Positions 1 through 9,532 are shown, counted from the first letter of the stretch. The stretch: 64,000 bases of DNA from Paenibacillus alba (GCF_013204855.1 NZ_JABMKZ010000005.1:62001-126000); one strand, 5' to 3'. Made by a program: numbers and translations. Notes: generated by a model not told the origin, from the letters alone.

Positions 1-1
1 C

Positions 2-925
2 TTTGCCTTTTATGCCCACTTGACCAAGCAGGACCCCCTCATAAATCGTCTGATTTCTCGTTATTTGTCACCCGTATGGGAGATCACAAATGTATTTTTC
101 GTCTTTTTCTACATCGGCATGATCGGATTTTTTCCGGATACAGCCTATTACTATGGCTCGGCGCTGATTGTTCCGGGGAGTGTTGCGATCGTGCTGCTTG
201 CTATTCGCGGTTCGTTCTATGCATTTGAAAACTATGGTTCCAAAAATAATATTGTCTATCTGTTTTTGTACGGCGCATCGGGTTTGCTGATCCCGGCTTC
301 GTTGTCTGTGACGCTGGCCCTGTCTGAAGGCGGCTTTATCTTGAAGCAGGATCAGACGGTTTCTCTGGATTACTGGGCTTTATTTACCAATCCATTATCG
401 TGGAGCATCGTTGGGTTGGCGATTGTGTCTGTCTTGTTTATTAGCGCCTGTTTTCTGGCGTTTTACGCTTCACGGGCAGAAGATCACACTGCGCTAAAGC
501 TAATGCGGACCTATGCGCTTTTCTGGAGCACACCGGCGATTATTATCGCCCTGACAGCCTTTATCTATTTGGGGCAACACAATGAGCGACATTATCAAAA
601 TATGATGGATTTATGGTGGATGCTTGCACTTTCTGTTGCCTTTTTCATGATTGCGATGTGGCTGTTATACCGCGGTCGCCGCTATGGGCTAGCATTTGTT
701 TGCATCATGCTGCAATTTTTCTGTGCCTTTTTCGCTTACGGGATTGGGCAGTATCCCTATATTCTTGATCCCTACATTACGATTCAGAGCAGCGTCACCT
801 CATCCTCAATGGGCTTCGCGCTAGTTGTCGTATTTATCGGGGGCATGTGTCTATTGATTCCTTCCCTTATTTTGGTTTTCAAGCTGTTCCTGTTCGATGC
901 GGATTACGTGAAAGGGGAAAAATAG
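2..925 (+). CDS. cydB: Cytochrome bd oxidase subunit II (CydB/YthB type), 5' truncated by window edge
   Basis: The reading frame is open to the left edge, so the start lies outside the window; a TTG at 20 is only an internal candidate. About 307 residues remain. The sequence has the conserved segment YLSPVWEITNVFFVFF, then FFPDTAYYYG and IRGSFYAF, all typical of the quinol oxidase subunit that packs against CydA in the membrane, with about eight hydrophobic segments. The enzyme oxidises quinol and reduces oxygen at low oxygen tension. cydD and cydC follow at once, which is the usual cydABDC operon order, so cydA should lie just upstream. The assignment is by recognised family motifs; only the N-terminus is missing. 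Confidence 0.9.
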   Translation, partial: FAFYAHLTKQDPLINRLISRYLSPVWEITNVFFVFFYIGMIGFFPDTAYYYGSALIVPGSVAIVLLAIRGSFYAFENYGSKNNIVYLFLYGASGLLIPASLSVTLALSEGGFILKQDQTVSLDYWALFTNPLSWSIVGLAIVSVLFISACFLAFYASRAEDHTALKLMRTYALFWSTPAIIIALTAFIYLGQHNERHYQNMMDLWWMLALSVAFFMIAMWLLYRGRRYGLAFVCIMLQFFCAFFAYGIGQYPYILDPYITIQSSVTSSSMGFALVVVFIGGMCLLIPSLILVFKLFLFDADYVKGEK

Positions 926-967
926 GCCGATTACTCGCAGGTTATTACCATAAAGGAGTTGAGTTGG

Positions 968-2734
968 GTGAAGGGGAAAAGAAGCTTAATCGCTATACAG
1001 ATGACTGCCCAACGCAAACGTCTCATTTACCTGGCATTCATCTCGCTCGCACTAGGCGCCGCCATTGTAAGTCAGGCTGCATTGCTGGCTGAAGTCGTCC
1101 AGCGGATCTTTGTGGAGGGAGTATCTTTTTCATCGGTTGCCCTACTGCTCGGCATCCTACTGGTCGTGATGGCGATACGTACACTGTTGTCATATGGGAA
1201 CGGGACAGTTGGTTTGCAAATGGCAGCAACCGCCAAAAAAAATATGCGAGCAGCCGTGCTTCAGAATTTTACGCATGCTTCCATGCCTTCCTCTCTTCGA
1301 GGGCAAACGGGGGGAAAGGTCAGTATGGCGCTGGATGCTGTGGATGAGGCGGATAGTTATTTCAGTCAATACATGCCGCGTATGGTGGAAACGGTCATTA
1401 TCCCCATTCTGATTTTAGTCGTTACGTTTACCCAACATGCCAATTCAGGGATCATCATGCTGGTTACGGCCCCGTTTATCCCGATTTTTATGATTTTGGT
1501 GGGGCTGAAGACGAAAAATAAATCAGAAGAAAAGTACGCGCAGTTGGCCGAGTTTGCCGGTACATTTCTAGATTCCCTTCAAGGGCTCGTTACGTTAAAA
1601 ATATTCGGACGGGCCCGCCGTCAGCAGCAAGAAATCGAACGCAGTAGCTTAAGATACCGTGATGCCACAATGGATATTTTGAAAATTGCGTTTACGAATA
1701 CCCTCATGCTGGAATCGATTGTGATGCTGAGCATCGGGATTGTTGCTCTCGAGCTGGCCATTCAGCTGCTTGTCTTCAAATCGATGTCGTTTCACACGGC
1801 CTTTTTTGTTTTGTTGCTCGTGCCCGAGTTTTACAGCTTACTAAAGAGTTCGGGCACAGCTTTTCACAATGGGCGGACCAGTATGGGGGCGATTAGCAAG
1901 GTTGAAACCATGCTCGCGGACACGAACGATAGAAACGATCTGAAGGATCAGCCGATAGGGCTCCGGACATTTCCGAAGAAGCTGTTTCCAATGCCGCCCA
2001 CCATTGAACTGGACAATGTCCGGTTTCAGTATGCACCCGACTCATTTGAGCTGAATACAGGTTCGATCATAATTGGACCAGGAGATCATATTGCCCTTGT
2101 TGGTCATAGCGGATCCGGAAAAACAACCTTGCTCCATCTTATAGCGGGATTACTAAAACCGGCGTCGGGGACCATTTTAGTGAATGGAAACCCGCTTACT
2201 CAACAGAATGAGACGATATGGCTCGAACATATTAGCTACATTACGCAGCATCCTTACATTTTTGCAGGTACCTTCGCCGATAATATCGCGATCGGTGCCG
2301 GGCGGAAAGTCTCTAGGGCTGAAATTGAGGCGGCGGCTGCGGACGCGGGTCTTTCGAAGGTTGTATCCCAACTGGAGCAGGGATTTGATACCCCTGTCGG
2401 TGAAGGCGGTAGAGGACTATCCGGTGGGGAAAAGCAACGGCTTGCTGTAGCGCGGGCTTTTTTGAAGCGACCTTCCATTATTATGTTCGATGAGCCGACC
2501 GTCGGACTCGATCTTCACACCGAGAGCATCCTGCAACATTCGATTGGAACCTTGGCAAAATCGGCGACGATGATTACGGTGGCTCACCGATTGTATACCA
2601 TTCGACATGCGGACAACATTTTGTTTATGGACCATGGCGTCCTAATGGGCTCGGGACATCACGACGAGCTTATGAAACGCCTGCCTGCGTATGCAGAGAT
2701 GGTCGATGTCCAACGCAAAGGGGTGCCGGGATGA
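968..2734 (+). CDS. cydD: Heterodimeric ABC exporter CydDC, CydD subunit
   Basis: 588 residues: an N-terminal six-helix exporter domain (about 1-320) and a C-terminal ATPase. Visible are Walker A GHSGSGKTT (from residue 379), the signature LSGGEKQR (about 483), Walker B IIMFDEP and the switch His in AHRL. The loop LVPEFYSLLKSSGTAFHNG is typical of CydD. GTG at 968 is chosen because AAAGGAG at 952-958 sits 9 nt upstream; a TTG at 959 would touch that site. CydDC exports cysteine/glutathione-type thiols (heme has also been proposed) and is needed to assemble the bd oxidase encoded upstream. It overlaps cydC by 4 nt. Confidence 0.92.
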   Translation: MKGKRSLIAIQMTAQRKRLIYLAFISLALGAAIVSQAALLAEVVQRIFVEGVSFSSVALLLGILLVVMAIRTLLSYGNGTVGLQMAATAKKNMRAAVLQNFTHASMPSSLRGQTGGKVSMALDAVDEADSYFSQYMPRMVETVIIPILILVVTFTQHANSGIIMLVTAPFIPIFMILVGLKTKNKSEEKYAQLAEFAGTFLDSLQGLVTLKIFGRARRQQQEIERSSLRYRDATMDILKIAFTNTLMLESIVMLSIGIVALELAIQLLVFKSMSFHTAFFVLLLVPEFYSLLKSSGTAFHNGRTSMGAISKVETMLADTNDRNDLKDQPIGLRTFPKKLFPMPPTIELDNVRFQYAPDSFELNTGSIIIGPGDHIALVGHSGSGKTTLLHLIAGLLKPASGTILVNGNPLTQQNETIWLEHISYITQHPYIFAGTFADNIAIGAGRKVSRAEIEAAAADAGLSKVVSQLEQGFDTPVGEGGRGLSGGEKQRLAVARAFLKRPSIIMFDEPTVGLDLHTESILQHSIGTLAKSATMITVAHRLYTIRHADNILFMDHGVLMGSGHHDELMKRLPAYAEMVDVQRKGVPG

Positions 2735-4458
2735 ACGAGTTGGCTATTTTGTTCCAAGCTATGATTCGGGAGCGCAAAGATATTATTCTTTCGATTTTAG
2801 GCGGATTTGTCGCCGGTATTGCCGGTGTGATCCTCTTTTCTGCGAGCGGATATCTGATTTCGCAAACGGTGTTTGCACCTCCGCTTTATACGCTGATCGT
2901 ACTTACTTCGTTGGTCAAGCTGCTTGGTTTACTTCGAGCGGTGAGTCGTTATGGTGAGCGCTTATATTCACACCGAGCGACATTCTCTATGCTTAGCCGT
3001 TTGCGATCATCCTTTTTTGCCAAGCTCATTCCCTTAACGCCAGGCATTTTAAATAAAAACCGAAGCGGGGATCTGCTTGCACGAATCGTTGGGGATGTAG
3101 AGAGTTTGCAGCACTATTTTTTACGCGTCGCGTATCCGCCGATCATTGTTGTCATGGTGTTCTTGACGACAATGCTGGCTACCGCCTCCTTTTCTTTCTG
3201 GATGGCTTGCTTGATGCTACTCGGTATGCTGGGAACCGTATTGGTCGTGCCGGGAATCGTATTGCTAGGATATCGGAAAATCAATGGGCATGTTCGCAAG
3301 CAGCGAGCGCTGTTGTCTACGGAAGTAACAGAGGTGTTGTATGGTTTCCGGGATCTTAAAGTTTATGGGCAGCTTGCGCAGCGGGAACAGCAACTTCGCC
3401 AAGCTTCTGCTACATTGGTAGCCGAGCAGCAGCGAGCGGCCGGACAACTGCTGCGTGGACAATCGATGCATGCCTTTGTCACATATCTGATTTCCTGGGG
3501 GGTGGTGGTACTTGGTGCTTATCTGATATCGGATGGGACGTTAGCAGGCGTATATCTGGCTATGCTTGTCATGGCCTCATTAACTGTATTTGAAGAAGCA
3601 GCGGCTATGGCCACGTTGCCAGCATATAAGCAAGATAGCGAACATGCAGCCAAGTGGCTGACGGAAGCAGTAATAACTCCTGCCATGCAGCCAGTGCAGC
3701 CAAGTCGTACGTTGAATACCGACCATGCCGTTTCTATTGAACTATCCGGCGTTTCCTTTCAATATGAAGGGGAGTGGAGGCCAGCGTTAAAGAACTTTTC
3801 GCTGCAAATTCCACCAGGATCCAAAACGGCGCTTGTCGGACCTAGCGGTTCGGGAAAGTCCACGCTGATTGAGTTGTTGCTCAAGCTGCGTACGCCGACG
3901 GCCGGGGATTTGCGACTGAACGGCATATCGGTACAAGAGCTGGAGGAGTCGAGCATTTGGAAAACGGCTAATGTCGTGCTGCAGCAAAGCCATTTTTTCC
4001 GGGGGACGATCCGGGATAACTTGCTCATGGATGGTGAGAATCATTCTGACGGCGACCTATTGGATATTCTCGCTAAAGTGCAATTGCCGACCATTTCGTT
4101 AACGGACCCCGTGTACGAAAAGGGAGAAAATTTATCGGATGGCGAAAAACAGCGCTTGGCCCTGGCGCGGGCCATGCTTCGCAAGGGAAAGCTATGGCTG
4201 CTGGATGAGCCGACGTCTTCGCTGGACTATGTGACAGAGCAACGTGTTTTGACGCACCTATACGAGCAGGCGTCCGAAGATACGCTTCTACTAATCTGTC
4301 ACCGGCTTAACGGTTTGGAAGGAATGGACAGAATCGTCGTTATGGAGCAAGGAAGGGTGATCGAAACGGGTTCTTATTCCGAGTTGATGGAGCAAAACGG
4401 CTATTTTTATAAGATGAAACAAATTGAGTTACAATTAATCGGCGAAACGGGGGACTAA
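2731..4458 (+). CDS. cydC: Heterodimeric ABC exporter CydDC, CydC subunit
   Basis: 575 residues. The membrane domain has the CydC-like stretch ILFSASGYLISQTVFAPPLY followed by RYGERLYSH. The ATPase has Walker A GPSGSGKS (from residue 370), signature LSDGEKQR (about 468), Walker B LWLLDEP and H-loop CHRL. The start ATG overlaps the cydD stop as ATGA, so the two subunits are probably translationally coupled, as expected for a 1:1 heterodimer. It is the last gene of the cyd operon; the next gene starts 120 nt later with lower GC. The signature Gly-to-Asp change (LSDGE) is common in CydC and is not taken as inactivation. Confidence 0.92.
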   Translation: MNELAILFQAMIRERKDIILSILGGFVAGIAGVILFSASGYLISQTVFAPPLYTLIVLTSLVKLLGLLRAVSRYGERLYSHRATFSMLSRLRSSFFAKLIPLTPGILNKNRSGDLLARIVGDVESLQHYFLRVAYPPIIVVMVFLTTMLATASFSFWMACLMLLGMLGTVLVVPGIVLLGYRKINGHVRKQRALLSTEVTEVLYGFRDLKVYGQLAQREQQLRQASATLVAEQQRAAGQLLRGQSMHAFVTYLISWGVVVLGAYLISDGTLAGVYLAMLVMASLTVFEEAAAMATLPAYKQDSEHAAKWLTEAVITPAMQPVQPSRTLNTDHAVSIELSGVSFQYEGEWRPALKNFSLQIPPGSKTALVGPSGSGKSTLIELLLKLRTPTAGDLRLNGISVQELEESSIWKTANVVLQQSHFFRGTIRDNLLMDGENHSDGDLLDILAKVQLPTISLTDPVYEKGENLSDGEKQRLALARAMLRKGKLWLLDEPTSSLDYVTEQRVLTHLYEQASEDTLLLICHRLNGLEGMDRIVVMEQGRVIETGSYSELMEQNGYFYKMKQIELQLIGETGD

Positions 4459-4581
4459 GCATTCTCTTTTTATGCGACCTTTACGGTACTGTTTTTACCC
4501 AGACCATCCATCACGTACGGAAACAGGAGAATAGCATTCCTAAGCAGTATGGTTCTTTATTGTGAAAAGGTGGAAAATCTA

Positions 4582-5763
4582 ATGACAAAGACTAACCCTT
4601 TGCTAATTGTAATTTTGACTTTAGGAGTATTCGGAATAATCACAACAGAAATGGGGATTATTGGTGTGCTACCTCAGGTAGCACAAAAATTCCACATAAC
4701 TACCTCAGCGGCAGGAATACTTGTCAGTATTTTTGCCTTGGTCGTAGCCTTGTCAGGGCCTTTTATAACCTTGCTATCTTCAGGTATAAATCGTAAATTC
4801 ATTTTGTTAATATCGGTGCTAATGTTTGCGGTCTCCAACGTTGTTTATATTTTTACTATGAGCTTTAACGTAATGGTGGTATTTCGGATTATTCCCGCAT
4901 TGGCGCATTCTGCTTTCTTTTCTGTAGCTCTTGTGGTGGCAGCATCATTGGTTTCTCCAGAGAAAAGTAGTCAAGCCGTGACCAAGGTGTTTACAGGTAT
5001 TACAGCAGGATTTGCATTTGGGGTGCCATTGACCTCTTATCTTGCAGAGCGAATTTCAGTTGAGGTAGCATTCATGTTTGGTGCCATAATTAGTATCATA
5101 GCCTTTTTCGGCATATTGATCTGGCTTCCTTCGATGCCTGTTAAAGAAAAAATGACTTATGGACAACAACTCAATGTTTTACGTAAACCTACTCTGTGGT
5201 TAAACATTGCGTCCGTTATATTTTTATTTGCAGCTATGTTCTCTGTATATAGTTACTTTGCCGAATATCTTAGACAAGTAACACAAGTGAATGGCTCATG
5301 GATAAGCATTATGTTATTCGTATTTGGATTGGTCATGATTTTGGGAAATTTCATATTTGGAGCCTTCCTGCAGAAAAACATTGCTCTCACAACAACCTTA
5401 TTTCCTTTAATCTTACTATGTATTTATATGATGCTTTATTTTTTAGGGATTCATTTTATTCCTATGTTTGTTCTAATCTTTCTATGGGGAATTGTCCATG
5501 CCGGCGGACTTATCATTGGACAAAGCTGGCTGATCATCGAATCACAGTCAGCTCCTGAATTTGGGAACAGCTTGTTTATAACCTTTGCGAATTTAGGAAT
5601 AACGATTGGAACAACTATCGGTGGCTGGTTTCTTTTGCAATGGGATGTACGTCAACTTGTATGGAGTGGAATTGGATTTACTGTACTAGCTTTTCTATTG
5701 ATTATTATCAGAATAAAAGTTTATGGTAAGCCTGTAGCCCAAAAGTTGAATCTGCATCCCTAA
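4582..5763 (+). CDS. MFS transporter, DHA1 (AraJ/YdhP-like) efflux family
   Basis: 393 residues with about twelve hydrophobic helices and very few charges outside the loops. The opening segment TEMGIIGVLPQVAQKF and the helix-4 segment RIIPALAHSAFFSVAL resemble the AraJ/YdhP branch of proton-driven drug and sugar efflux proteins. ATG at 4582 is chosen over the in-frame ATG at 4549 because AAAGGTGG (4566-4573) lies 8 nt upstream. It stands alone between the cyd operon and the next gene. Its AT-richness compared with cydDC suggests separate ancestry. The substrate cannot be read from sequence. Confidence 0.85.
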   Translation: MTKTNPLLIVILTLGVFGIITTEMGIIGVLPQVAQKFHITTSAAGILVSIFALVVALSGPFITLLSSGINRKFILLISVLMFAVSNVVYIFTMSFNVMVVFRIIPALAHSAFFSVALVVAASLVSPEKSSQAVTKVFTGITAGFAFGVPLTSYLAERISVEVAFMFGAIISIIAFFGILIWLPSMPVKEKMTYGQQLNVLRKPTLWLNIASVIFLFAAMFSVYSYFAEYLRQVTQVNGSWISIMLFVFGLVMILGNFIFGAFLQKNIALTTTLFPLILLCIYMMLYFLGIHFIPMFVLIFLWGIVHAGGLIIGQSWLIIESQSAPEFGNSLFITFANLGITIGTTIGGWFLLQWDVRQLVWSGIGFTVLAFLLIIIRIKVYGKPVAQKLNLHP

Positions 5764-5937
5764 TGAGCTTTTACTGCCAATTAAATATGTCTTAAAAAGA
5801 TCTATAATATGTCATTGACACTGAATGGTCATATTTTTCGAGGAAAATAACTACTTCGGGCCATTCGAATAAACATATAAAACGCGATAATAGCAACAGG
5901 CATAGGGTTTAAGGTTCCATAAAGGAGTTGTGGAGGG

Positions 5938-6450
5938 GTGAGCCAAATCAACAGAGTGTTGCTTGCAGAACCATCGCAAGAGCATAGAGAGCGGATCAAG
6001 TACCTGCTGGAGCTGGATCCGCTCTTTGAGGTCGTAGCGGAAACTGACTGTGGAAGGGATGCGATATCACTCGCCGATTCATTAAAGCCGGAGGTTGCGC
6101 TTGTTGCGGTTGAATTACACGATATGAAGGGTACACAGACCATTCAAGAAATGAAAAAGATGAATCCCCAAATGTTAGTCGTATTGCAAGCGGAAAGCGC
6201 TGACGTTGAGTGTTTTTTTGAAGCTCTGAAAAGCGGTGCGCAAGGTTATTTGCTCAAGTCGCTGCATCCAGCTTCCTTTCACGAGTATCTGAGATCGCTC
6301 GTGATCGAGGATGCGACTCTGCCGAGAGAGCTTGGATATCAAATTTTAAAGCAATTTGTTACCGAGAATAGCCCACATGGCGTACAGCCGAAATTAATGA
6401 GTCGTACTGAGCTAAGCTCGAAAAAAAGAAATAACTTTCGTCCGTATTGA
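5938..6450 (+). CDS. Atypical receiver-domain protein lacking the phospho-acceptor Asp
   Basis: 170 residues, with a GTG start 10 nt after AAGGAG (5922-5927). Residues 5-120 follow the NarL-type receiver fold: the beta-1 strand RVLLA, and the end motif GAQGYLLKS with the conserved Lys. The usual acidic pair is reduced to AEP (residues 10-12). The phospho-acceptor position is Ala57 (VALVAVELHDMKG where VVLMDI.MP.MDG is expected). The conserved Thr/Ser is Gln. The protein stops about 20 residues into what would be a LuxR-type DNA-binding domain (LMSRTELSSKK), so neither phosphorylation nor DNA binding is evident. It could be a pseudo-receiver with a protein partner, or a decaying regulator. The next gene follows closely. 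Confidence 0.7.
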   Translation: MSQINRVLLAEPSQEHRERIKYLLELDPLFEVVAETDCGRDAISLADSLKPEVALVAVELHDMKGTQTIQEMKKMNPQMLVVLQAESADVECFFEALKSGAQGYLLKSLHPASFHEYLRSLVIEDATLPRELGYQILKQFVTENSPHGVQPKLMSRTELSSKKRNNFRPY

Positions 6451-6503
6451 TTGATCGAAAATACTGTATTGGGTACTGTCTGCAGAAGGAGCGTTTGGAT
6501 CAA

Positions 6504-7052
6504 ATGAACTCAAATGATCAACCAGCCAATAATAAAAATTATACGATTCCTATCATTGTAACGTCCTTGATTGTAAATTTTGTTATACTTCTTTTGTTTT
6601 TTTCACCGATAGGATACAAAGGAAGTATCAAATTTGATTTAGTCATCTTCCCGAGAATAAATGGAGTTTTAAATAGCTTTACGTTTATATTTTTGATATC
6701 GAGCTTAATTGCAATTTTGAGAAAAAACATTGAGGTGCACAAAGGTTTCATTCTTGCTTCCTTTACCTCGACATTATTATTTCTGGTTTCTTATTTAACA
6801 TTTCACTACATGTCCTCAGAAACAGCGACATTTGGCGGCCATGGTATTATCAGACCCTTTTATTTTATTATTTTAATTTCGCATAGCATCCTTGCCGCAA
6901 TAATTGTACCGCTAGCTCTATTCACACTTGTTTGGGGATGGACGAATCAAATTCAAAAGCATCGGCGCATTGCTCGATGGACAATGCCTATTTGGCTATA
7001 TGTCAGTTTTACTGGAGTAGTAGTGTTTTTAATGATGGAACCATATTACTGA
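6504..7052 (+). CDS. DUF420 membrane protein (CtaM/YozB-like)
   Basis: 182 residues with five predicted membrane helices. Features of the DUF420 family are visible: the first helix after a short polar N-terminus, PRINGVLNSFTFIFL, HKGFILASFTSTLLFLVSYLTFHY, and the later HSILAAIIVPLAL...RIARWTMPIW. Members in Staphylococcus and Bacillus (CtaM/YozB) help mature the heme-copper aa3 oxidase; that role is inferred here from family only. ATG at 6504 is chosen because AGAAGGAG (6484-6491) lies 12 nt upstream, whereas the earlier in-frame TTG at 6447 has no site. A hairpin terminator follows about 50 nt downstream. Confidence 0.82.
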   Translation: MNSNDQPANNKNYTIPIIVTSLIVNFVILLLFFSPIGYKGSIKFDLVIFPRINGVLNSFTFIFLISSLIAILRKNIEVHKGFILASFTSTLLFLVSYLTFHYMSSETATFGGHGIIRPFYFIILISHSILAAIIVPLALFTLVWGWTNQIQKHRRIARWTMPIWLYVSFTGVVVFLMMEPYY

Positions 7053-7102
7053 ACAAACTCGCTCATTGAGGGGAATACTAATTAGGTATCTTGGCAGTAG
7101 GC

Positions 7103-7152
7103 AAAAAAATGCGACACCCGATCTGGATTTTCCAGAGGGTGTCGCATTTTTC
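7103..7152. terminator. Bidirectional intrinsic terminator
   Basis: Inverted repeat AAATGCGACACCC / GGGTGTCGCATTT with A- and T-runs on its two sides. It can end transcription of the DUF420 gene on the + strand and of the gap gene and MFS relic on the - strand. Confidence 0.88.
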
Positions 7153-7178
7153 TGCCATTGCCCCTTGTATTTGCATGC

Positions 7179-7453
7179 CTAACAGACCCGATTCAATGGA
7201 ACAATATCAGACAACCGGCTGTAGGTGATCGAGGAGATGGCGAACATAATCGAATAACTGGTGACCGTCAATGAAACGATGGATGAGGGCAAGTTTAAAT
7301 AATGCTTAAATCGTTTAACGCCAAATTAAACATGGCCGTATTCATAGTGACCAATACAATGGTAATGCAAAGCAACGTAATAATGACCCCTTCGAGGGGA
7401 AGAAGGAGCGCTTCGTTTTTCTCGACTATCGTATTGTTGAGTGCATCCTTCAT
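7179..7453 (-). pseudogene. N-terminal relic of an MFS drug-efflux transporter
   Basis: The reverse strand starts ATG at 7453 and reads MKDALNNTIVEKNEALLLP, then a hydrophobic helix ending TMNTAMFNLAL. The frame then shifts and hits TAA. After a +1 shift it continues LPSSIVSLTVTSYS and MFAISSITYSRLSDIVPLNR and ends in TAG at 7179. This is the recognisable start (helix 1, helix 2 and the loop 2-3 motif YSRLSD) of a drug:proton antiporter of about 450 residues. Only about 90 codons survive, with one frameshift. It lies directly downstream of gap. The nearby TetR relic could have been its regulator, but that is a guess. Confidence 0.72.
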
Positions 7454-7494
7454 CGAAGGTTCCTTCTTTCCATCTTTTGATTTTGGGAAGTTAT

Positions 7495-8505
7495 TTACCT
7501 AGCTATTTTAGCGAAGTACTCCAAAGTGCGAACCAATTGGGCTGTATAAGACATTTCGTTATCGTACCAAGCTACGGTTTTCACCAGTTGCTGGTCTCCA
7601 ACCGTAAGAACTTTTGTTTGGGTGGCATCAAAAAGGGACCCGAATGTCATACCCTTAATATCGGAAGATACGATCTCGTCTTCCGTGTATCCGTAAGTTT
7701 CTGGATCAGAGGCTTCTTTCATAGCGGTGTTAATTTCTTCAATCGTTACTTTGGTATTCAATACGGCAACCAGCTCCGTTACGGAACCTGTTGCAACAGG
7801 CACACGTTGAGATGCGCCATCCAGCCTGCCCTTCAGTTCGGGAAGAACGAGACCAATGGCTTTTGCAGCACCAGTAGAATAGGGAACAATGTTCTCTGAA
7901 GCGGCGCGTGCTGCTCGGAAGTCTCCTTTTGGATCCGGAGCGTCCAGTGTTTTCTGGTTGCCTGTAAAGGCGTGAATGGTCGTCATTAATCCGGATTGAA
8001 TGCCAAACTTATCGTGCAAAGTTTTAGCCATAGGGGCTAGGCAGTTCGTTGTGCAGGAAGCACCGGAAATAACCGTTTCCGTTCCGTCCAGCGTGTCATG
8101 GTTCACGTTGTATACGATCGTTTTCATGTCGCCTGTAGCAGGGGCGGAAATGACGACTTTCTTCGCTCCCCCTTTCAGGTGAAGCTCGGCTTTTTCTTTC
8201 GTGGTGAAGAAGCCTGTACATTCGAGAACGATGTCAACCCCAAGCTCCCCCCACGGGATTTCTTCAGGGTTACGGTTAGCCAGCACCTTAACCTCTTTCC
8301 CGTTTACTTTGAAGGTTCCGTCAAGAACTTCGATGTCACCACGAAAAGTGCCTTGCGTTGTATCATATTTGAGTAGATGAGCCAACATTTTAGCATTCGT
8401 AAGGTCGTTAATTGCCACTACCTCGACGCCTTCCACATCTTGAATTCGGCGAAAAGCGAGTCTCCCGATCCGTCCAAAACCGTTAATGCCTACTTTTACA
8501 GTCAT
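7495..8505 (-). CDS. gap: Glyceraldehyde-3-phosphate dehydrogenase
   Basis: 336 residues, full length. It has the NAD-binding motif [10 protein letters not shown] at the N-terminus, Asp34 after the second strand (typical of NAD preference), the catalytic motif SCTTNCLAP with Cys151, the general-base His in [10 protein letters not shown], and the C-terminal WYDNEMSY. It converts glyceraldehyde-3-phosphate to 1,3-bisphosphoglycerate in glycolysis, or the reverse. ATG at 8505 is preferred over TTG at 8511 because GGAGGA (8518-8513 on the reverse strand) gives 7-8 nt spacing. It is not next to cggR, pgk or tpi, so it is probably an additional or relocated copy. The sequence alone does not show whether it is GapA- or GapB-like in use. 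Confidence 0.96.
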   Translation of the reverse strand: MTVKVGINGFGRIGRLAFRRIQDVEGVEVVAINDLTNAKMLAHLLKYDTTQGTFRGDIEVLDGTFKVNGKEVKVLANRNPEEIPWGELGVDIVLECTGFFTTKEKAELHLKGGAKKVVISAPATGDMKTIVYNVNHDTLDGTETVISGASCTTNCLAPMAKTLHDKFGIQSGLMTTIHAFTGNQKTLDAPDPKGDFRAARAASENIVPYSTGAAKAIGLVLPELKGRLDGASQRVPVATGSVTELVAVLNTKVTIEEINTAMKEASDPETYGYTEDEIVSSDIKGMTFGSLFDATQTKVLTVGDQQLVKTVAWYDNEMSYTAQLVRTLEYFAKIAR

Positions 8506-8670
8506 TCTCAAGTCCTCCTATAAGTTTATTTATTCCAAACAGGCGAATGCTTGTCATGAAATCAAAAGAAATTAGCTCTTCTATGATTAGCCTGTCCTAC
8601 GTGCTCAAGTTTAAGCACTGAATGGATGGCTCGGCACTATTTCCTTCTGAACGGGCTTGTTGCACAATAT

Positions 8671-8690
8671 AAGATACCGTTCGGTATCTT
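8671..8690. promoter_or_regulatory. 20-bp palindromic operator, TetR type
   Basis: AAGATACCGTTCGGTATCTT: 8-bp arms AAGATACC/GGTATCTT around GTTC. This is the usual form of a TetR-family operator. It lies between gap and the TetR relic, about 90 nt upstream of the relic's start, so it was probably that repressor's own site. AT-rich, -10-like sequence adjoins it on both sides. Confidence 0.65.
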
Positions 8691-8782
8691 TATTATATCA
8701 TGATTTGAGTGATTGGCAAGGTTTCAGTGTCGTGAAATTTGATATAACATTAGATTAGAATAAAGTTCATTCGGAGGAGCCC

Positions 8783-9164
8783 ATGAAAAAAGGAGATCGG
8801 ACACGAGAACACATCATTATGTGTCGTCAACAATCCACCATATATTGGCGGATGTCCCATGCAGAATACGGCTGTAGAAAGTGACGATACTCATTCTGAG
8901 CTTCGTGACCGGGCAAGGTAAGGGCTGCATAACGTCTTGGATATGATGAAAATAATTACTCGTGAGGGGATTAAATCTGGGGAGTTTAGGGGAGATCTGG
9001 ATTCGGATGCGCTTGCTTCATTTGCATTTTCCTTGTTTGAAGGAGGCATTTTGCTCAGCAAGTTGGATAGAGATAACAAGCACATGCAAAAGAATACATT
9101 ATCATTAATATCTCTTTTCGAGAAACAGGTACTGAGCAATTTACTCGTCCGTTGGGGGAGGTGA
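8783..9164 (+). pseudogene. TetR-family repressor, internally deleted and nonsense-mutated
   Basis: ATG at 8783 follows GGAGGAG (8772-8778) and reads MKKGDRTREHII, the usual start of a TetR helix-turn-helix protein. The frame then ends at TGA near 8881, after the body of the DNA-binding domain has been lost. In another frame the ligand-binding C-terminal part is plain: GGCPMQNTAVESDDTHSELR, an in-frame TAA where Gln is expected, then GLHNVLDMMKIITREGIKSGEF and DSDALASFAFSLFEGGILL, ending at 9164. So the gene has a deletion that shifts frame plus one nonsense codon. The 8671-8690 palindrome upstream is its likely former operator. Confidence 0.75.
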
Positions 9165-9240
9165 CTTTGCTAAATAAATTTTATGGATTCTGCAACAAAC
9201 CATCCTTTTCACCTCGGAGTTCTTAAAATTCTAACGAATT

Positions 9241-9310
9241 CTGAAACAATAAAAACGGAGCGCCGCGGTTTGCGGGCTCCGTTTTCTAATTAATTAAGGA
9301 ATATCACACT
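9241..9310 (+). repeat. Terminator-like dispersed repeat, copy 1
   Basis: A hairpin with ACGGAGC/GCTCCGT arms around a GC-rich core, then TTTTCTAATTAATT and an AATATCACA tail. It repeats almost unchanged at 11650-11714 and in part at 30064-30100. It can act as an intrinsic terminator. The remaining roughly 220 nt up to the chemoreceptor gene are AT-rich with no gene seen. Confidence 0.8.
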
Positions 9311-9532
9311 TTTTTTATTATTAAGGTCATGTGAAGGATTGTACCTTTGCTCAGAATTAGTTAGTGCCACTCAATTATTCGAAATAAAATTTCACCATGA
9401 AATATTGATTTAAAATAAAATATCAAAATTTGAAGGAATCTGTCGAATCGCGGCGAATCATTAAACCAACTAATTACGTATGTCTTTTTTTTCCACAGAG
9501 TTGGGAGGCATGCCAATAGAAACTAATGGTGG

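Noticed and set aside
5825..5872. Short ORF of 15 codons between the MFS gene and the receiver-like gene
   Set aside because: No ribosome binding site and no recognisable similarity.
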